The notes under the pieces are model-generated. The model was not told the DNA's origin and made no database searches. It was given only the letters and a program-made list of their open reading frames with translations. 64,000 nucleotides of DNA, taken from Fibrobacter sp. UBA7003. Lineage in GTDB: Bacteria; Fibrobacterota; Fibrobacteria; Fibrobacterales; Fibrobacteraceae. The stretch is from positions 124,001 through 188,000 of the forward strand of contig DJXN01000014.1 of the NCBI GenBank assembly GCA_002449765.1. The letters run 5' to 3'. Numbering within the stretch: the stretch's first letter is position 1; every line of letters begins with the position of its first letter. This document shows positions 8,100-16,477 of this stretch, in pieces. The position numbers and the translations under genes are program-made.

Positions 8100-8130
8100 C
8101 AAAGATAGTTATTATTCACAAATTCATCAA
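8100..8130 (-). promoter_or_regulatory. Candidate leaderless promoter of the HD-GYP gene
   Basis: On the minus strand TTG (8128-8130), then 20 nt, then TATCTTTG (8100-8107). The ATG at 8095 follows 5 nt after the element. Confidence 0.6.
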
Positions 8131-8136
8131 AAACAA

Positions 8137-8168
8137 TTGACGAAACTGCTTTTCTTTTTTATTCTTTG
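8137..8168 (+). promoter_or_regulatory. Promoter of tRNA-Ser
   Basis: TTGACG at 8137-8142 is 17 nt from TATTCT at 8160-8165, with the extended form TATTCTTTG. The tRNA starts about 10 nt downstream. Confidence 0.75.
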
Positions 8169-8178
8169 CGCTGAATTC

Positions 8179-8259
8179 GGAGGAATAGGCTAATTGGTAA
8201 GTCAGCGGTCTTGAAAACCGCCGCCGTAAGGCTTGGGGGTTCGAGTCCCTCTTCCTCCG
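8179..8259 (+). tRNA. tRNA-Ser (TGA)
   Basis: Acceptor GGAGGAA/TTCCTCC, anticodon stem GCGGT/ACCGC around CTTGAAA (anticodon TGA), an extended variable arm of about 14 nt as expected for a class II tRNA, and a T-arm GGGGG/CCCTC. Discriminator G at 8259. CCA is not encoded. Confidence 0.93.
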
Positions 8260-8266
8260 CTAAAAC

Positions 8267-8291
8267 GCCCCGTCATCCGGGGCTTTTTTCT
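8267..8291 (+). terminator. Intrinsic terminator of tRNA-Ser, overlapping the comF 3' end
   Basis: GCCCCG/CGGGGC (8267-8272 with 8278-8283) is followed by TTTTTTCTTT. The comF stop codon on the opposite strand lies inside this hairpin. Confidence 0.88.
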
Positions 8292-9022
8292 TTGCCAAAC
8301 CCAATCCAGCGGGCATCCCATTCCATCTCGCAATCCGCCGCGTAGTCCATCACCGCCGAAGCCGGTTCGTCGTAAAGTAACGTACAAACTTTCAAAACCA
8401 GCGGGAAATCCTTTCCGAAGGCGGCAATGCACGACATCGTTGTCGCCCCCGTCGTATAGACGTCGTCAACGACAAACACAGTCCCCGTCCGCGGCAGCCG
8501 CGAAGGAAGCCTCGGAATAAAAGCTCCGGCGACATTCCACTCCCGCTCCTCTCGCGAAAGCTTCGTCTGCGACACTCGGAAATTCGACCTTGCAAGCCAG
8601 CGGCACACCCGACCGCCAAAGCGCGAGGCAAGCGCCGCGGCAATCCGTTCCGCCTGGTTGTAGCCGCGTTCCCTGAACCTCGACGGGTGAAGCGGGACCG
8701 GGACAAAATAGAACGGCCTAGCAAGTTCCTTCATGCTGTCGGCGACCTCCCCCCGACCAACAGCCGAAGACCGACCGACCAGGTATCTCGCCATCCCCGG
8801 TAAATTCCTGTACTTGAGCGCATGAATCAGCCGTCGCGTCAGCGGACGCATCGGGAACAGGCAGGCGACATCCGGCCCCGGAAACGAAGGCTCCTTCGCC
8901 TCGCGCCCAAGTTCCTCACGGCAAGCAGGGCAAAGCCAAGGGTCCAGCCGTTCCGAAGCGCACCCGCATCCCAGGCATTCCATTCCAAAGACAAAATTCG
9001 AAATATTTCTCGCAATATTCAT
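8273..9022 (-). CDS. comF: ComF-family phosphoribosyltransferase-like protein
   Basis: 249 residues. An N-terminal zinc-ribbon-like pair (CLGCG near 18, CPAC near 32) precedes a phosphoribosyltransferase fold with VPVPLHPSRFRERGYNQAE and the PRPP-loop motif FVVDDVYTTGATT near residue 195. In naturally competent bacteria ComF helps internalised single-stranded DNA enter recombination. Many non-competent species keep it, and here no other competence gene is nearby. The ATG at 9022 is chosen over a TTG one codon earlier, since an AAGGA lies about 10 nt upstream. It is a single-gene unit. Confidence 0.88.
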   Translation of the reverse strand: MNIARNISNFVFGMECLGCGCASERLDPWLCPACREELGREAKEPSFPGPDVACLFPMRPLTRRLIHALKYRNLPGMARYLVGRSSAVGRGEVADSMKELARPFYFVPVPLHPSRFRERGYNQAERIAAALASRFGGRVCRWLARSNFRVSQTKLSREEREWNVAGAFIPRLPSRLPRTGTVFVVDDVYTTGATTMSCIAAFGKDFPLVLKVCTLLYDEPASAVMDYAADCEMEWDARWIGFGKEKSPG

Positions 9023-9127
9023 CAAAGACCGTCCTTCTATTACTAAAAACGGTCAAAACGGCAAAACGTTACCTTTTGCCTCATTTTTTTTTGCAACTCG
9101 CCTTAAACCCGCCCCGAATTCCGGGCG

Positions 9128-10381
9128 TTACTGACGACCGCCCTGGTAGCGCATGCAAAGGATGCCGCCGACCAGCACCATGCAGGTCACGGCGAAGGAG
9201 CCGCCATACGAAAGGAACGGGAGCGGAAGCCCTGTCACAGGCATGAGCCCGACCGTCATCGCGATATTCACGATGATGTGGAACAGGAATATCGTACAGG
9301 CGCCCATGGTAGCGAGCGTAATGAACGGATCGGAGTACAGCTTGCACGCCGAGGAGGCGCGCCACAAGAAAAGCACATACAGCGTAAGTACGGCAAGGCA
9401 GCCCATGAAGCCGAACTGCTCGCCGAGCACGCTAAAAATAAAGTCCGTATGCCCCTCCGGCAAAAAGGCAAGGTTCGTCTGCGTGCCGTTACCGAATCCC
9501 TTCCCGGTAAGGCCGCCGGAACCTATGGCCGTCATGGACTGCAGCACCTGGTAGCCATCGCCCATGGGGTCGCTCATCGGATCCAGGAACGTATTGACGC
9601 GTTTCTGCTGGTGTGGCTCAAGCATGCCCCATGCCATCGAACTGGCATATCCCGCCAGAATGTTCGCAAGCAAGAAAAACACCGTAAGCACCTTGGGCAG
9701 TTTCCTCCGCACCAGGGCGAAAACGACCGCGCAAATCAGCATGCCCCACAGCACCTGGAAAATAGTCGTCTGCGAATGCGACAGGAGTACGGACAAGACA
9801 GGGCTTGCAAGCAAGAACATATCCGTAAACGTCAACCCCGCAAAGAAGAATCCCATGTAGGTGACCGCGATAAAGACAAGCGCCGTGCTCAAATCCGGCT
9901 GTTTCAGCACCAGTGCAAAGGGGACGATAAAGAGCAGGAACGGAATCACGAACGTCTTGATTTTGAACAGGCTGACCGGATGCCTGGACAGCCAATAAGA
10001 AATCGTGAGAAGATACGAGATCTTGGCAAACTCCGAAGGCTGCAACTTGAAAAGTCCAAGGTCAATCCAGCGGCCGGCCCCCTTTACCACGTCTCCCGCC
10101 ACAAACAGAACCACCAGAAGAAGCACAAGCGAAATGGCATAAAGCGGAACCGTAATGCGCTTCAGCCAGTCAATCTTGAGGAAAACGATTCCGGCAGCAA
10201 GTACACAGCCGCCCACAAAATAAATAATCTGCTTAAACCAAAGCGTTTCGTAAAAAGCAATCTCGTCGCTCGCCGTCGCGGAGTAGACAAGGCAGATGCC
10301 GCAAGTCATAAGCGCAAGCGTAATAGCCAAGAACAACCAATCGACCCTCAGCGAGACATCAAGGAAAGACTTAGAACTCAT
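9128..10381 (-). CDS. rodA: Rod shape-determining peptidoglycan glycosyltransferase RodA
   Basis: 417 residues with about ten transmembrane helices, the SEDS family pattern. Diagnostic stretches include LVYSATASDE near the N-terminus, the KLQPSEFAKI block near 120, the loop FLPEGHTDFIFSVLGEQFG near 300 and the C-terminal TGLPLPFLSYGGS. SEDS proteins polymerise lipid II glycan strands and work with a class B PBP, here the adjacent PBP2. Its ATG overlaps the mrdA stop as ATGA (10378-10381), so the two are translationally coupled. It is the last gene of the mreBCD-mrdA-rodA operon that drives lateral-wall growth. Confidence 0.95.
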   Translation of the reverse strand: MSSKSFLDVSLRVDWLFLAITLALMTCGICLVYSATASDEIAFYETLWFKQIIYFVGGCVLAAGIVFLKIDWLKRITVPLYAISLVLLLVVLFVAGDVVKGAGRWIDLGLFKLQPSEFAKISYLLTISYWLSRHPVSLFKIKTFVIPFLLFIVPFALVLKQPDLSTALVFIAVTYMGFFFAGLTFTDMFLLASPVLSVLLSHSQTTIFQVLWGMLICAVVFALVRRKLPKVLTVFFLLANILAGYASSMAWGMLEPHQQKRVNTFLDPMSDPMGDGYQVLQSMTAIGSGGLTGKGFGNGTQTNLAFLPEGHTDFIFSVLGEQFGFMGCLAVLTLYVLFLWRASSACKLYSDPFITLATMGACTIFLFHIIVNIAMTVGLMPVTGLPLPFLSYGGSFAVTCMVLVGGILCMRYQGGRQ

Positions 10382-12222
10382 TTTTCCTCCTCGTCAAGTC
10401 CAAAGTAGGCCATGAGGACTTTCCTTGCTACAGGCGCCGCTTTCGAGCCGCCGCCACCGGCAGCCTCCAGAATCACGGCGACAGCGATTTGCGGGTCGTA
10501 GAGCGGAGCGACAGCCGCATACCACGCATGCGTTTTCTCCCCCTTCTTCCATTCGCCCGAACCGGTCTTTGCGCCCACACGGATGCCCGGAATCGCACCA
10601 CGCTTTCCCGTTCCACCCGGATGGTTGACCACGGAATCCATGGCAGCCAAAAGTACCCGGTGCGTTTCCGGTTTCATCTTGCCCGAACGGATAATCTCAG
10701 GCTCGTAGCGTCGCACGACATTTCCCTGCGAATCCCGAAGTTCCTTCATAAAATGCGGACGGTACACGCCCTTGTTCGTCGCAAGCGAACCGATGAAAGT
10801 CGCCTGCTGCAGCGGAGTCACCAGCTGTCCCTGCCCAATCGAGAGGTTCAGGATAAGCCCACGCGCCCAACGCCACCCCACACGTTTGTTCCTTGCGTTG
10901 AACGAAGCGGAATCCGGAAGCCAACCGCTCTTTTCTCCGGGAATGTCGATACCGAGCGGCTCCTCGCCATAACCAAAGCGGCGTGCAAACTCGTTAATAC
11001 GAGCCATGTCGATTTCCAAACCCGCCTGGTAAAAGAAAACGTCGCAAGAAAGCCGGATGGCATTTACCACGTTCAGGTTCCCGTGGACACCCCAGCATTT
11101 CTGGTAGCGCACTCCGTACTGGAACCCGCCCGTACAGGACTTTGGATAATACTTGGATTCGGACAGGATTCCGCTTTCAAGGCCCGCACCCGCCGTCACA
11201 AGCTTGAATACGGACGCCGGAGGATAGACACCCGAAACAGCCCTGTTCGTAAGCGGACGCAGGGAGTCCAGAGCAACCTGCGCCCAACCCTTATTGCGCT
11301 CACGCTTCTTGAGCGAGAAGATGTTCGGGTCAAGCCTCGGGGAACTCACCATGGCAAGGATCTCGCCATTCCGGGGGTCTATAGCGACCAAGGCCCCCCT
11401 CACGCTGTCGGGAATCGCCGCCTCCGCGGCCTTCTGCAACTTCAAGTCTATCGTCGATACCAGGTGATACCCCGGAACCGGAGCCATTCCCTCAACCGCC
11501 CGCGGCGAGCCAACCTCTCGGCCAAAAGCATTTACTTCCACAAGCTTCACGCCATTCTTGCCGCGGAACTCCGCATCGTATTCCTGTTCCAAGCCCTTCT
11601 GGCCAATGCGATCGCCCTGCGAGTATCCTTCGAACGCGGGCAATTTCAACTGCTCTTCGGAAATTTCACTCGTGTAGCCAAGCACATGCGACGCAAGCGT
11701 CCCATATGGATAATCGCGCCTCGATTCCGTAAGCGTCACGACTCCCGGAAGCTCGGACGAATGTTCCTCTATCACGGCCACCTGCTCGGGAGACGCATCC
11801 TCCAGAATGCGGATGGGCCTGTTCTTTATCCAGCGGGTCCTCTGGAACGCCGTATCCAGCGAAAGGGAATCGAACACGCGGGCGCCATTCTTGTCCTTGA
11901 TTCCCAGGAGCAGGTTGAAGACAGAGTCACGGCCTTCCTTTTTTCGCGGAAGGTGAAGCGCCTGCAATGCAATCTGGAAAGACGGACGGTTGCGCACCAG
12001 GACTTCCCCGTTGCGGTCATAGATATAACCGCGTTCGGCAACAAGCTCCACGCGACGCAAGCGGTTTTTCTCGGAGCGCTTGAAGTTCTCGTCGTAATGG
12101 GTATGCTGTAACGAATAGAGCCTGCAAAGCAGCACTATGACCAGGACAACAACCCCCGCCATAAACACAAGGATATTCCAGTTCCTCGTCTGGACGCTGT
12201 CGTTGTCCGACAAACTACGCAT
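10378..12222 (-). CDS. mrdA: Penicillin-binding protein 2 (peptidoglycan transpeptidase)
   Basis: 614 residues. One N-terminal helix (NILVFMAGVVVLVIVLLC) anchors it in the inner membrane. A pedestal domain with the RGYIYDRNGEVL signature follows. The transpeptidase domain has the active-site SVFK (in YPPASVFKLV), SCD, and KTG (GAKTGSGEW). It cross-links glycan strands made by RodA. The open frame extends upstream to 12327, but MRSLSDNDS at 12222 gives the normal PBP2 start and overlaps mreD by only 8 nt. The organism must be intrinsically targetable by PBP2-binding beta-lactams unless they are excluded or degraded; that is inference. Confidence 0.95.
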   Translation of the reverse strand: MRSLSDNDSVQTRNWNILVFMAGVVVLVIVLLCRLYSLQHTHYDENFKRSEKNRLRRVELVAERGYIYDRNGEVLVRNRPSFQIALQALHLPRKKEGRDSVFNLLLGIKDKNGARVFDSLSLDTAFQRTRWIKNRPIRILEDASPEQVAVIEEHSSELPGVVTLTESRRDYPYGTLASHVLGYTSEISEEQLKLPAFEGYSQGDRIGQKGLEQEYDAEFRGKNGVKLVEVNAFGREVGSPRAVEGMAPVPGYHLVSTIDLKLQKAAEAAIPDSVRGALVAIDPRNGEILAMVSSPRLDPNIFSLKKRERNKGWAQVALDSLRPLTNRAVSGVYPPASVFKLVTAGAGLESGILSESKYYPKSCTGGFQYGVRYQKCWGVHGNLNVVNAIRLSCDVFFYQAGLEIDMARINEFARRFGYGEEPLGIDIPGEKSGWLPDSASFNARNKRVGWRWARGLILNLSIGQGQLVTPLQQATFIGSLATNKGVYRPHFMKELRDSQGNVVRRYEPEIIRSGKMKPETHRVLLAAMDSVVNHPGGTGKRGAIPGIRVGAKTGSGEWKKGEKTHAWYAAVAPLYDPQIAVAVILEAAGGGGSKAAPVARKVLMAYFGLDEEEK

Positions 12223-12709
12223 GTTTCTTTTTCTTCCCGATGGACAAATGGAAGACCACCGCACCAACAGCCATCGTATACGCGCATTCAGGAAGCGTCT
12301 TGGAGAAGAACAAGTTCGTAACGACATCCTTCTCGAGCCCCGTCAAGAAGAAGTAGAGCATATCGCAAAGCATGAATCCAAAACCGAGGACACCGATCTT
12401 CGCAGGTAAATTAAGCGTCAAGAACCTTTCTTCCAACTGCCCCACCAAGAACCCGAGCGCCGTCAGCGAAATCGTATTCGCGCCGAGCCATTCCACCGGA
12501 GCATATACGTCCTGCGTAAATCCGGCAAGGAATCCCCAAAGCACACCGGCTGCAGGTCCATGCTTGATTGCAATAGAAACGACAAGAATGATTACGAAAT
12601 CGGGGCCCGCACCAAAAATCTGAAGCCATTCCGCCACCGTTGTCTGCAAGGCGAAGCAGACAAGGAACAGGATGAACACACGCAGCCATTTCCAGTTACT
12701 GTTCATCAA
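12215..12709 (-). CDS. mreD: Rod shape-determining protein MreD
   Basis: 164 residues, five or so hydrophobic helices, with GVLWGFLAGFTQDVYAP near residue 60, which resembles the MreD G-F-x(2)-G-x(2)-D block. MreD is an integral inner-membrane part of the elongasome that modulates MreC binding to PBP2. It overlaps mreC by 14 nt and mrdA by 8 nt. Confidence 0.88.
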   Translation of the reverse strand: MMNSNWKWLRVFILFLVCFALQTTVAEWLQIFGAGPDFVIILVVSIAIKHGPAAGVLWGFLAGFTQDVYAPVEWLGANTISLTALGFLVGQLEERFLTLNLPAKIGVLGFGFMLCDMLYFFLTGLEKDVVTNLFFSKTLPECAYTMAVGAVVFHLSIGKKKKHA

Positions 12710-13538
12710 GAAGCTCCTGGATAATCCATTCCGGTTCCTTTTCCATCACGAATACTTCTTCAAGCGAAGAAAACTCCTGGAAAGGCGCGACATCCATCTG
12801 CCGCATCACGTCGAGGTCGGATTTGCGCACAGCCTTCACCGTACCCACAGGAATCCCCTTGGGGAAAATGCCGCCAAGCCCGGACGTTATCAGGGTATCC
12901 CCTTCCTTGACTCCCGCATGCGAAGGGATCATGGCCGTAAGCAGATGCCCGTCTACAGACTCCAGGAACCCGACCACGCGAGACTTGCGTTCGAGCACAG
13001 ACAACTTAAGGTTCGGGTCGACGAGCAGCTGGACACGGGAATGCGTATAGGCCGCTTTCGTAATTTTTCCGACCAGGCCGTTCATCGAGAACACGGGCAT
13101 GTTTTCCTTCACCCCATGCGAAGAGCCCCTGTTTATCACGAGCGTCGTGAGGAACCTTCCCGGATTGTGTCCCACTACACGCGCAGTCACAATGGGATAA
13201 TCCCACTTGTCATCAAACCGGACCAACGTGTGCAGTCGAGCCAATTCCTGCAACCCCTCACTTGCATAGTAGGTTTCCTGCCGCAGGCGCGCATTTTCCT
13301 CTTTCAGGTGCTGGTTCTCCGCCGTCACCGACCGAACCGAATTAACAGAAGAAATAATCACCTGCGCCGGATAAAACACCGTCCCCAGCGCCGAAGAGAC
13401 AATGCTCTCGCGCACGCTCAGCGGAGCCTGCCGCATCAGGAGTCCTACCAACAGGAAAAAGGCAAAAGCGATAACGCCATGCCTCTGGGTAAAAAGTTCG
13501 ACTATAAAGCGGAAAGCCCTGAGCATCGGACCCGACAA
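12696..13538 (-). CDS. mreC: Rod shape-determining protein MreC
   Basis: 280 residues: an N-terminal membrane helix (GVIAFAFFLLVGLLM), a coiled-coil region (VTAENQHLKEENARLRQETYY, about 73-95) and a periplasmic beta-barrel domain with VARVVGHNPGRFLTTLVINRG and the ITSGLGGIFPKGIPVG block. MreC bridges MreB filaments to PBP2 in the periplasm. It starts 8 nt after mreB ends and overlaps mreD. Confidence 0.95.
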   Translation of the reverse strand: MSGPMLRAFRFIVELFTQRHGVIAFAFFLLVGLLMRQAPLSVRESIVSSALGTVFYPAQVIISSVNSVRSVTAENQHLKEENARLRQETYYASEGLQELARLHTLVRFDDKWDYPIVTARVVGHNPGRFLTTLVINRGSSHGVKENMPVFSMNGLVGKITKAAYTHSRVQLLVDPNLKLSVLERKSRVVGFLESVDGHLLTAMIPSHAGVKEGDTLITSGLGGIFPKGIPVGTVKAVRKSDLDVMRQMDVAPFQEFSSLEEVFVMEKEPEWIIQELLDEQ

Positions 13539-13546
13539 TCACCCCG

Positions 13547-14569
13547 CTAGTTGGAAGATGCAATCAGCACCGGGCGGTACTTGTCCAAATCCTCGAGGAT
13601 GCGGGCAGCGCCCTTGCAGACGCACACCAGGGCTTCATCGATCACGTTCACGGAGAGTCCCGTTTCCTTGCGGATTCGTTCGTCAAAGCCGCGCAGCTGG
13701 GATCCGCCACCCGTCATGATGATGCCCTTGTCGTAGATATCCGCAGAAAGTTCGGCAGGCGTAATGCTCAAAGCCTGCTTCACGGCTTCGATAATGGCCG
13801 TAACGGGCTCGTTCAAGGCCTCGCGGATTTCCGTGCTCGAAATCGTCATCGTACGCGGCATACCGGCGATAAAGTCGTGGCCCTTGACTTCCATCGAAAG
13901 TTCCTCTTCAAGCGGGCTTGCAGAACCGATCTGGATCTTGATCTGTTCGGCAGTGCTCTCGCCCACATGGAGGTTGTACATGGTGCGCAGGTAGCGGACA
14001 ATCGCCTCGTCCATCTCGTCACCGCCCACACGCACGGATGCGTTGCAAACCGTGCCGTTCAGTGCGATAACCGCGATATCGGAAGTTCCACCGCCAATAT
14101 CCACAATCATGTTTCCCACAGGGTCTTCCACCGGGATGCCCATACCGACAGCTGCAGCCATCGGTTCATGCACCAGGTGAACTTCCTTTGCACCCGCCTG
14201 CTTCGCAGCATCGATCACGGCGCGCTTTTCCACTTCGGTGATACCGCTCGGCACACCGACCACCACACGGGGTTTTACCATCCACAGCGGGTACTTCTGC
14301 ACGCGCTTGATGAATGTCTGGAGCAAGGTTTCCACCAGTTCAAAATCCGCAATCACGCCATCGCGCATGGGGCGCACGGCGCGCGTCTCACCCGGGGTCC
14401 TGCCGAGCATCTTTTTCGCTTCGAAACCAATCGCCGACACGCGATTGTTCTTGCTGTCCACGGCAATCACCGTGGGTTCGTTAATGACAATGCCCTGGCC
14501 TGCCACGTGAACGAGCGTGTTCGCCGTACCCAGGTCGATACCGATATCACAGGAGAAGAGTCCGAACAA
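13547..14569 (-). CDS. mreB: Actin-like rod-shape protein MreB
   Basis: 340 residues, the usual length. It opens FGLFSCDIGIDLGTANTLVHV, the standard MreB N-terminus with the phosphate-1 motif, and has the connect-type VDIGGGTSDIAVIALNG near 160 and MTGGGSQLRGFD near 290. MreB forms membrane-bound filaments that orient cell-wall synthesis. The start is a TTG at 14567-14569, with AAAGGA about 8 nt upstream. No in-frame ATG would give a normal N-terminus. It heads the five-gene shape operon. Confidence 0.96.
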   Translation of the reverse strand: MFGLFSCDIGIDLGTANTLVHVAGQGIVINEPTVIAVDSKNNRVSAIGFEAKKMLGRTPGETRAVRPMRDGVIADFELVETLLQTFIKRVQKYPLWMVKPRVVVGVPSGITEVEKRAVIDAAKQAGAKEVHLVHEPMAAAVGMGIPVEDPVGNMIVDIGGGTSDIAVIALNGTVCNASVRVGGDEMDEAIVRYLRTMYNLHVGESTAEQIKIQIGSASPLEEELSMEVKGHDFIAGMPRTMTISSTEIREALNEPVTAIIEAVKQALSITPAELSADIYDKGIIMTGGGSQLRGFDERIRKETGLSVNVIDEALVCVCKGAARILEDLDKYRPVLIASSN

Positions 14570-14619
14570 AATATGGTCCTTTGAAAAGGTGAATCCTTAC
14601 AAGCGAAAATATAAAACTT

Positions 14620-15000
14620 TTATTTCTGCTTTTCCTTGCGATCCAAGGAATCCTGCCCGAATTTAAGCGCCTTGTAATAGCGGTCCCACTGCCTAGCATG
14701 GGCGTCGTAGCGGTACTTGCGCTTCTCGTGCATCTGGATGTCCTGATAAATGAAGAAGTCCACCTCGGCATATGCCGAATAGATAGCGGCCGTGTCACCC
14801 TGGAAAAGCCTAAAATCCTTGATGCGATAATAAGGGGTATCCAAGATGCCGCTCCTATCTCCAGAAGCATGGATTGTCTGTGCGACGATGAACTTCAAGT
14901 CTTCCTGCACATAGGTGTTTAATTTGTTCTCAATGCGGTCGGTCCGTTCGGAACAGCCGACAAGGAGCAAGGCGACCAAAAGGTATATGACTCTTTTCAT
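14620..15000 (-). CDS. Small lipoprotein of unknown function
   Basis: 126 residues. MKRVIYLLVALLLVGCSE is a lipoprotein signal with lipobox LVGC. The mature part is charged and has no recognised domain (IRIKDFRLFQG-like and VDFFIYQDIQ stretches). It ends lysine-rich (DRKEKQK). The gene lies between the 430-residue outer-membrane protein and mreB. Its Shine-Dalgarno AGGAC sits in the T-tract of the terminator just upstream, so expression may depend on terminator read-through. Confidence 0.72.
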   Translation of the reverse strand: MKRVIYLLVALLLVGCSERTDRIENKLNTYVQEDLKFIVAQTIHASGDRSGILDTPYYRIKDFRLFQGDTAAIYSAYAEVDFFIYQDIQMHEKRKYRYDAHARQWDRYYKALKFGQDSLDRKEKQK

Positions 15001-15005
15001 GTCCT

Positions 15006-15042
15006 AAAAATAAAAAGAAACGCCCTCCAAAAGAGGGCGTTC
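15006..15042 (-). terminator. Intrinsic terminator after the 430-residue outer-membrane protein gene
   Basis: The stem CGCCCTC/GAGGGCG (15021-15027 with 15033-15039) is followed on the minus strand by a T-rich tract ending at the ribosome-binding site of the small lipoprotein gene. Confidence 0.8.
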
Positions 15043-15065
15043 CTCAATAGCTTGTCCGTTCTCGA

Positions 15066-16358
15066 CTAGAAGGAGTAAGTCGCAGAAATTCTGGAGAAGA
15101 TGCGGCCTTCGCCCTGGAACGGGTTCCTGAAGAGGAGGTCTTCGGCAACCGTCACGTCGATCTTCAGCTTCTCTTCGATGTTGATACCGAAGCCAAAGCC
15201 CACGTGGTCGTCGGCAGTGCCATCAGCAAGCGGGTTCGTGCTGAAGAAGTTGCCGTCGTCGTTGCAGACGCCGTTCTTGCCCTTGTTCTTGTCGTGCTGG
15301 TCGCAGCTCGTGTAGAGGATGGACTTCTGGCCGCCCACGCGAATCACGAACCAATCCCACCAGATGTTACGTTCGATACCGAAGCTGATCATGCCGCCGA
15401 TGTCACGGCGCTTGTCCCAAGCCGGATCGTCGTTGTTCTGGGAGTTGTAGGTAGATTCACCCGTTGCGTAGTTGTAGGTCCAGTCGTGAGCCTTCAGCTG
15501 ATCCCAGATGAAGTCGGCGCCCAACCAGAAGAAACCACGGTCGAGGGCGACATTGATACCGACACCGACCTGCGCATGCTTGTTGTCGATGCCCGGGGCC
15601 TCGATGAAATTCGCGGAGAGGGCCGGAACGAGTTCGCCGTCAATCGCTTCGAGAGTGAAGAATGCACGGGACTTGACGAGGAAGCTAAAGTCGCCGTCAT
15701 CGAAGAAGTTCTTGTGGTCCGGACCGAACTGGATTCGGGCAAGAGCGAAGGAGAACTCGAAATCGATGTTGCCACCGAACTGCATATTCAAGCCTGCGTC
15801 GGCCTGCACGATGGAAGCGTAGGCGTTGTCATCGACCTGGTAGAGGCCGCTCGGGGTCTCAGTACCGCCATCCTGATGCGCGATGTAAACGTGCAAGCCC
15901 CAGGCGTCTCCGCTAGAAAGCGTACCACCGAGGAAGCCATCGAAGTTCGTCACCGTTTCAGGGACCCTGGAAATCACGCGGGCATTCTCGCCAATCACGT
16001 ATGTCGGCAAGAAGCGAGCGAGTTCATTATTGATTCGTCCGAAGAGACCGCCGATGGAGAGACGCGGATCCGGATTATTCTCGTCACCGAGGGAGAGCGA
16101 GAAGATGCCGCCGAAGTTCGGGAACATCGGGTCCTGGTTCGTACCGGCAGGGACATCCTGCGTGTAAGGACCGAATTCACCGATCAAGTAATTCGGGTAG
16201 AGATTGATGTTTGCAGGGTTGTCAAAAATGCTCACATCATCCATGATGTACGTGGTATTTTTGCCCATGGATTCGATACGGGCGAAGGTTGCAAAAGCAG
16301 AACCGACCCCGAGAATGCCAAAAGCTGTTCCAACGGCAATTGCAGATCTCAACTTCAT
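15066..16358 (-). CDS. Outer-membrane beta-barrel protein of the envelope locus
   Basis: 430 residues. The signal peptide ends near ...GSAFA. The first mature segment, YIMDDVSIFDNPANINLYPNY, resembles the N-terminal NPA motif of FadL/PorV-like barrels. The rest is rich in alternating aromatic/hydrophobic strands (WGLHVYIAH, FEFSFALARIQF, FFWLGADFIWDQ, ISFGIERNIWW) and ends in an aromatic residue (ISATYSF), typical of BAM-inserted barrels. The function is unknown. It follows the TolQ/ExbD/AgmX genes but has its own candidate promoter and terminator, so it may be abundant and separately controlled. Confidence 0.72.
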   Translation of the reverse strand: MKLRSAIAVGTAFGILGVGSAFATFARIESMGKNTTYIMDDVSIFDNPANINLYPNYLIGEFGPYTQDVPAGTNQDPMFPNFGGIFSLSLGDENNPDPRLSIGGLFGRINNELARFLPTYVIGENARVISRVPETVTNFDGFLGGTLSSGDAWGLHVYIAHQDGGTETPSGLYQVDDNAYASIVQADAGLNMQFGGNIDFEFSFALARIQFGPDHKNFFDDGDFSFLVKSRAFFTLEAIDGELVPALSANFIEAPGIDNKHAQVGVGINVALDRGFFWLGADFIWDQLKAHDWTYNYATGESTYNSQNNDDPAWDKRRDIGGMISFGIERNIWWDWFVIRVGGQKSILYTSCDQHDKNKGKNGVCNDDGNFFSTNPLADGTADDHVGFGFGINIEEKLKIDVTVAEDLLFRNPFQGEGRIFSRISATYSF

Positions 16359-16378
16359 TTGAGGACTCCTATTAAAAA

Positions 16379-16409
16379 TTCTAGTATAAAGTTAGATTAA
16401 AATAATCAA
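16379..16409 (-). promoter_or_regulatory. Candidate promoter of the 430-residue outer-membrane protein gene
   Basis: On the minus strand TTGATT (TTG at 16407-16409) is followed after 17 nt by TACTAG, then AGGAG ahead of the ATG at 16358. It lies just past the terminator of the AgmX-type gene. Confidence 0.42.
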
Positions 16410-16427
16410 AAACGCAATAGAAAAATA

Positions 16428-16463
16428 AAAAAAGACCAAGCTTTTTGGGCTTGGTCCTTTTTT
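16428..16463. terminator. Bidirectional terminator after the TolQ/ExbD/AgmX genes
   Basis: An 8-bp stem GACCAAGC/GCTTGGTC (16434-16441 with 16449-16456) is flanked by an A-run and a T-run, so it can act in both directions. It ends the AgmX-type gene on the minus strand. Confidence 0.85.
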
Positions 16464-16477
16464 CAGCCAAATACGGA

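Noticed and set aside
8179..8259. tRNA with UGA-type anticodon as selenocysteine tRNA
   Set aside because: The anticodon is TGA (reading UCA), the acceptor is 7 bp and the variable arm is normal for tRNA-Ser; tRNA-Sec would have anticodon TCA and an 8-bp acceptor.
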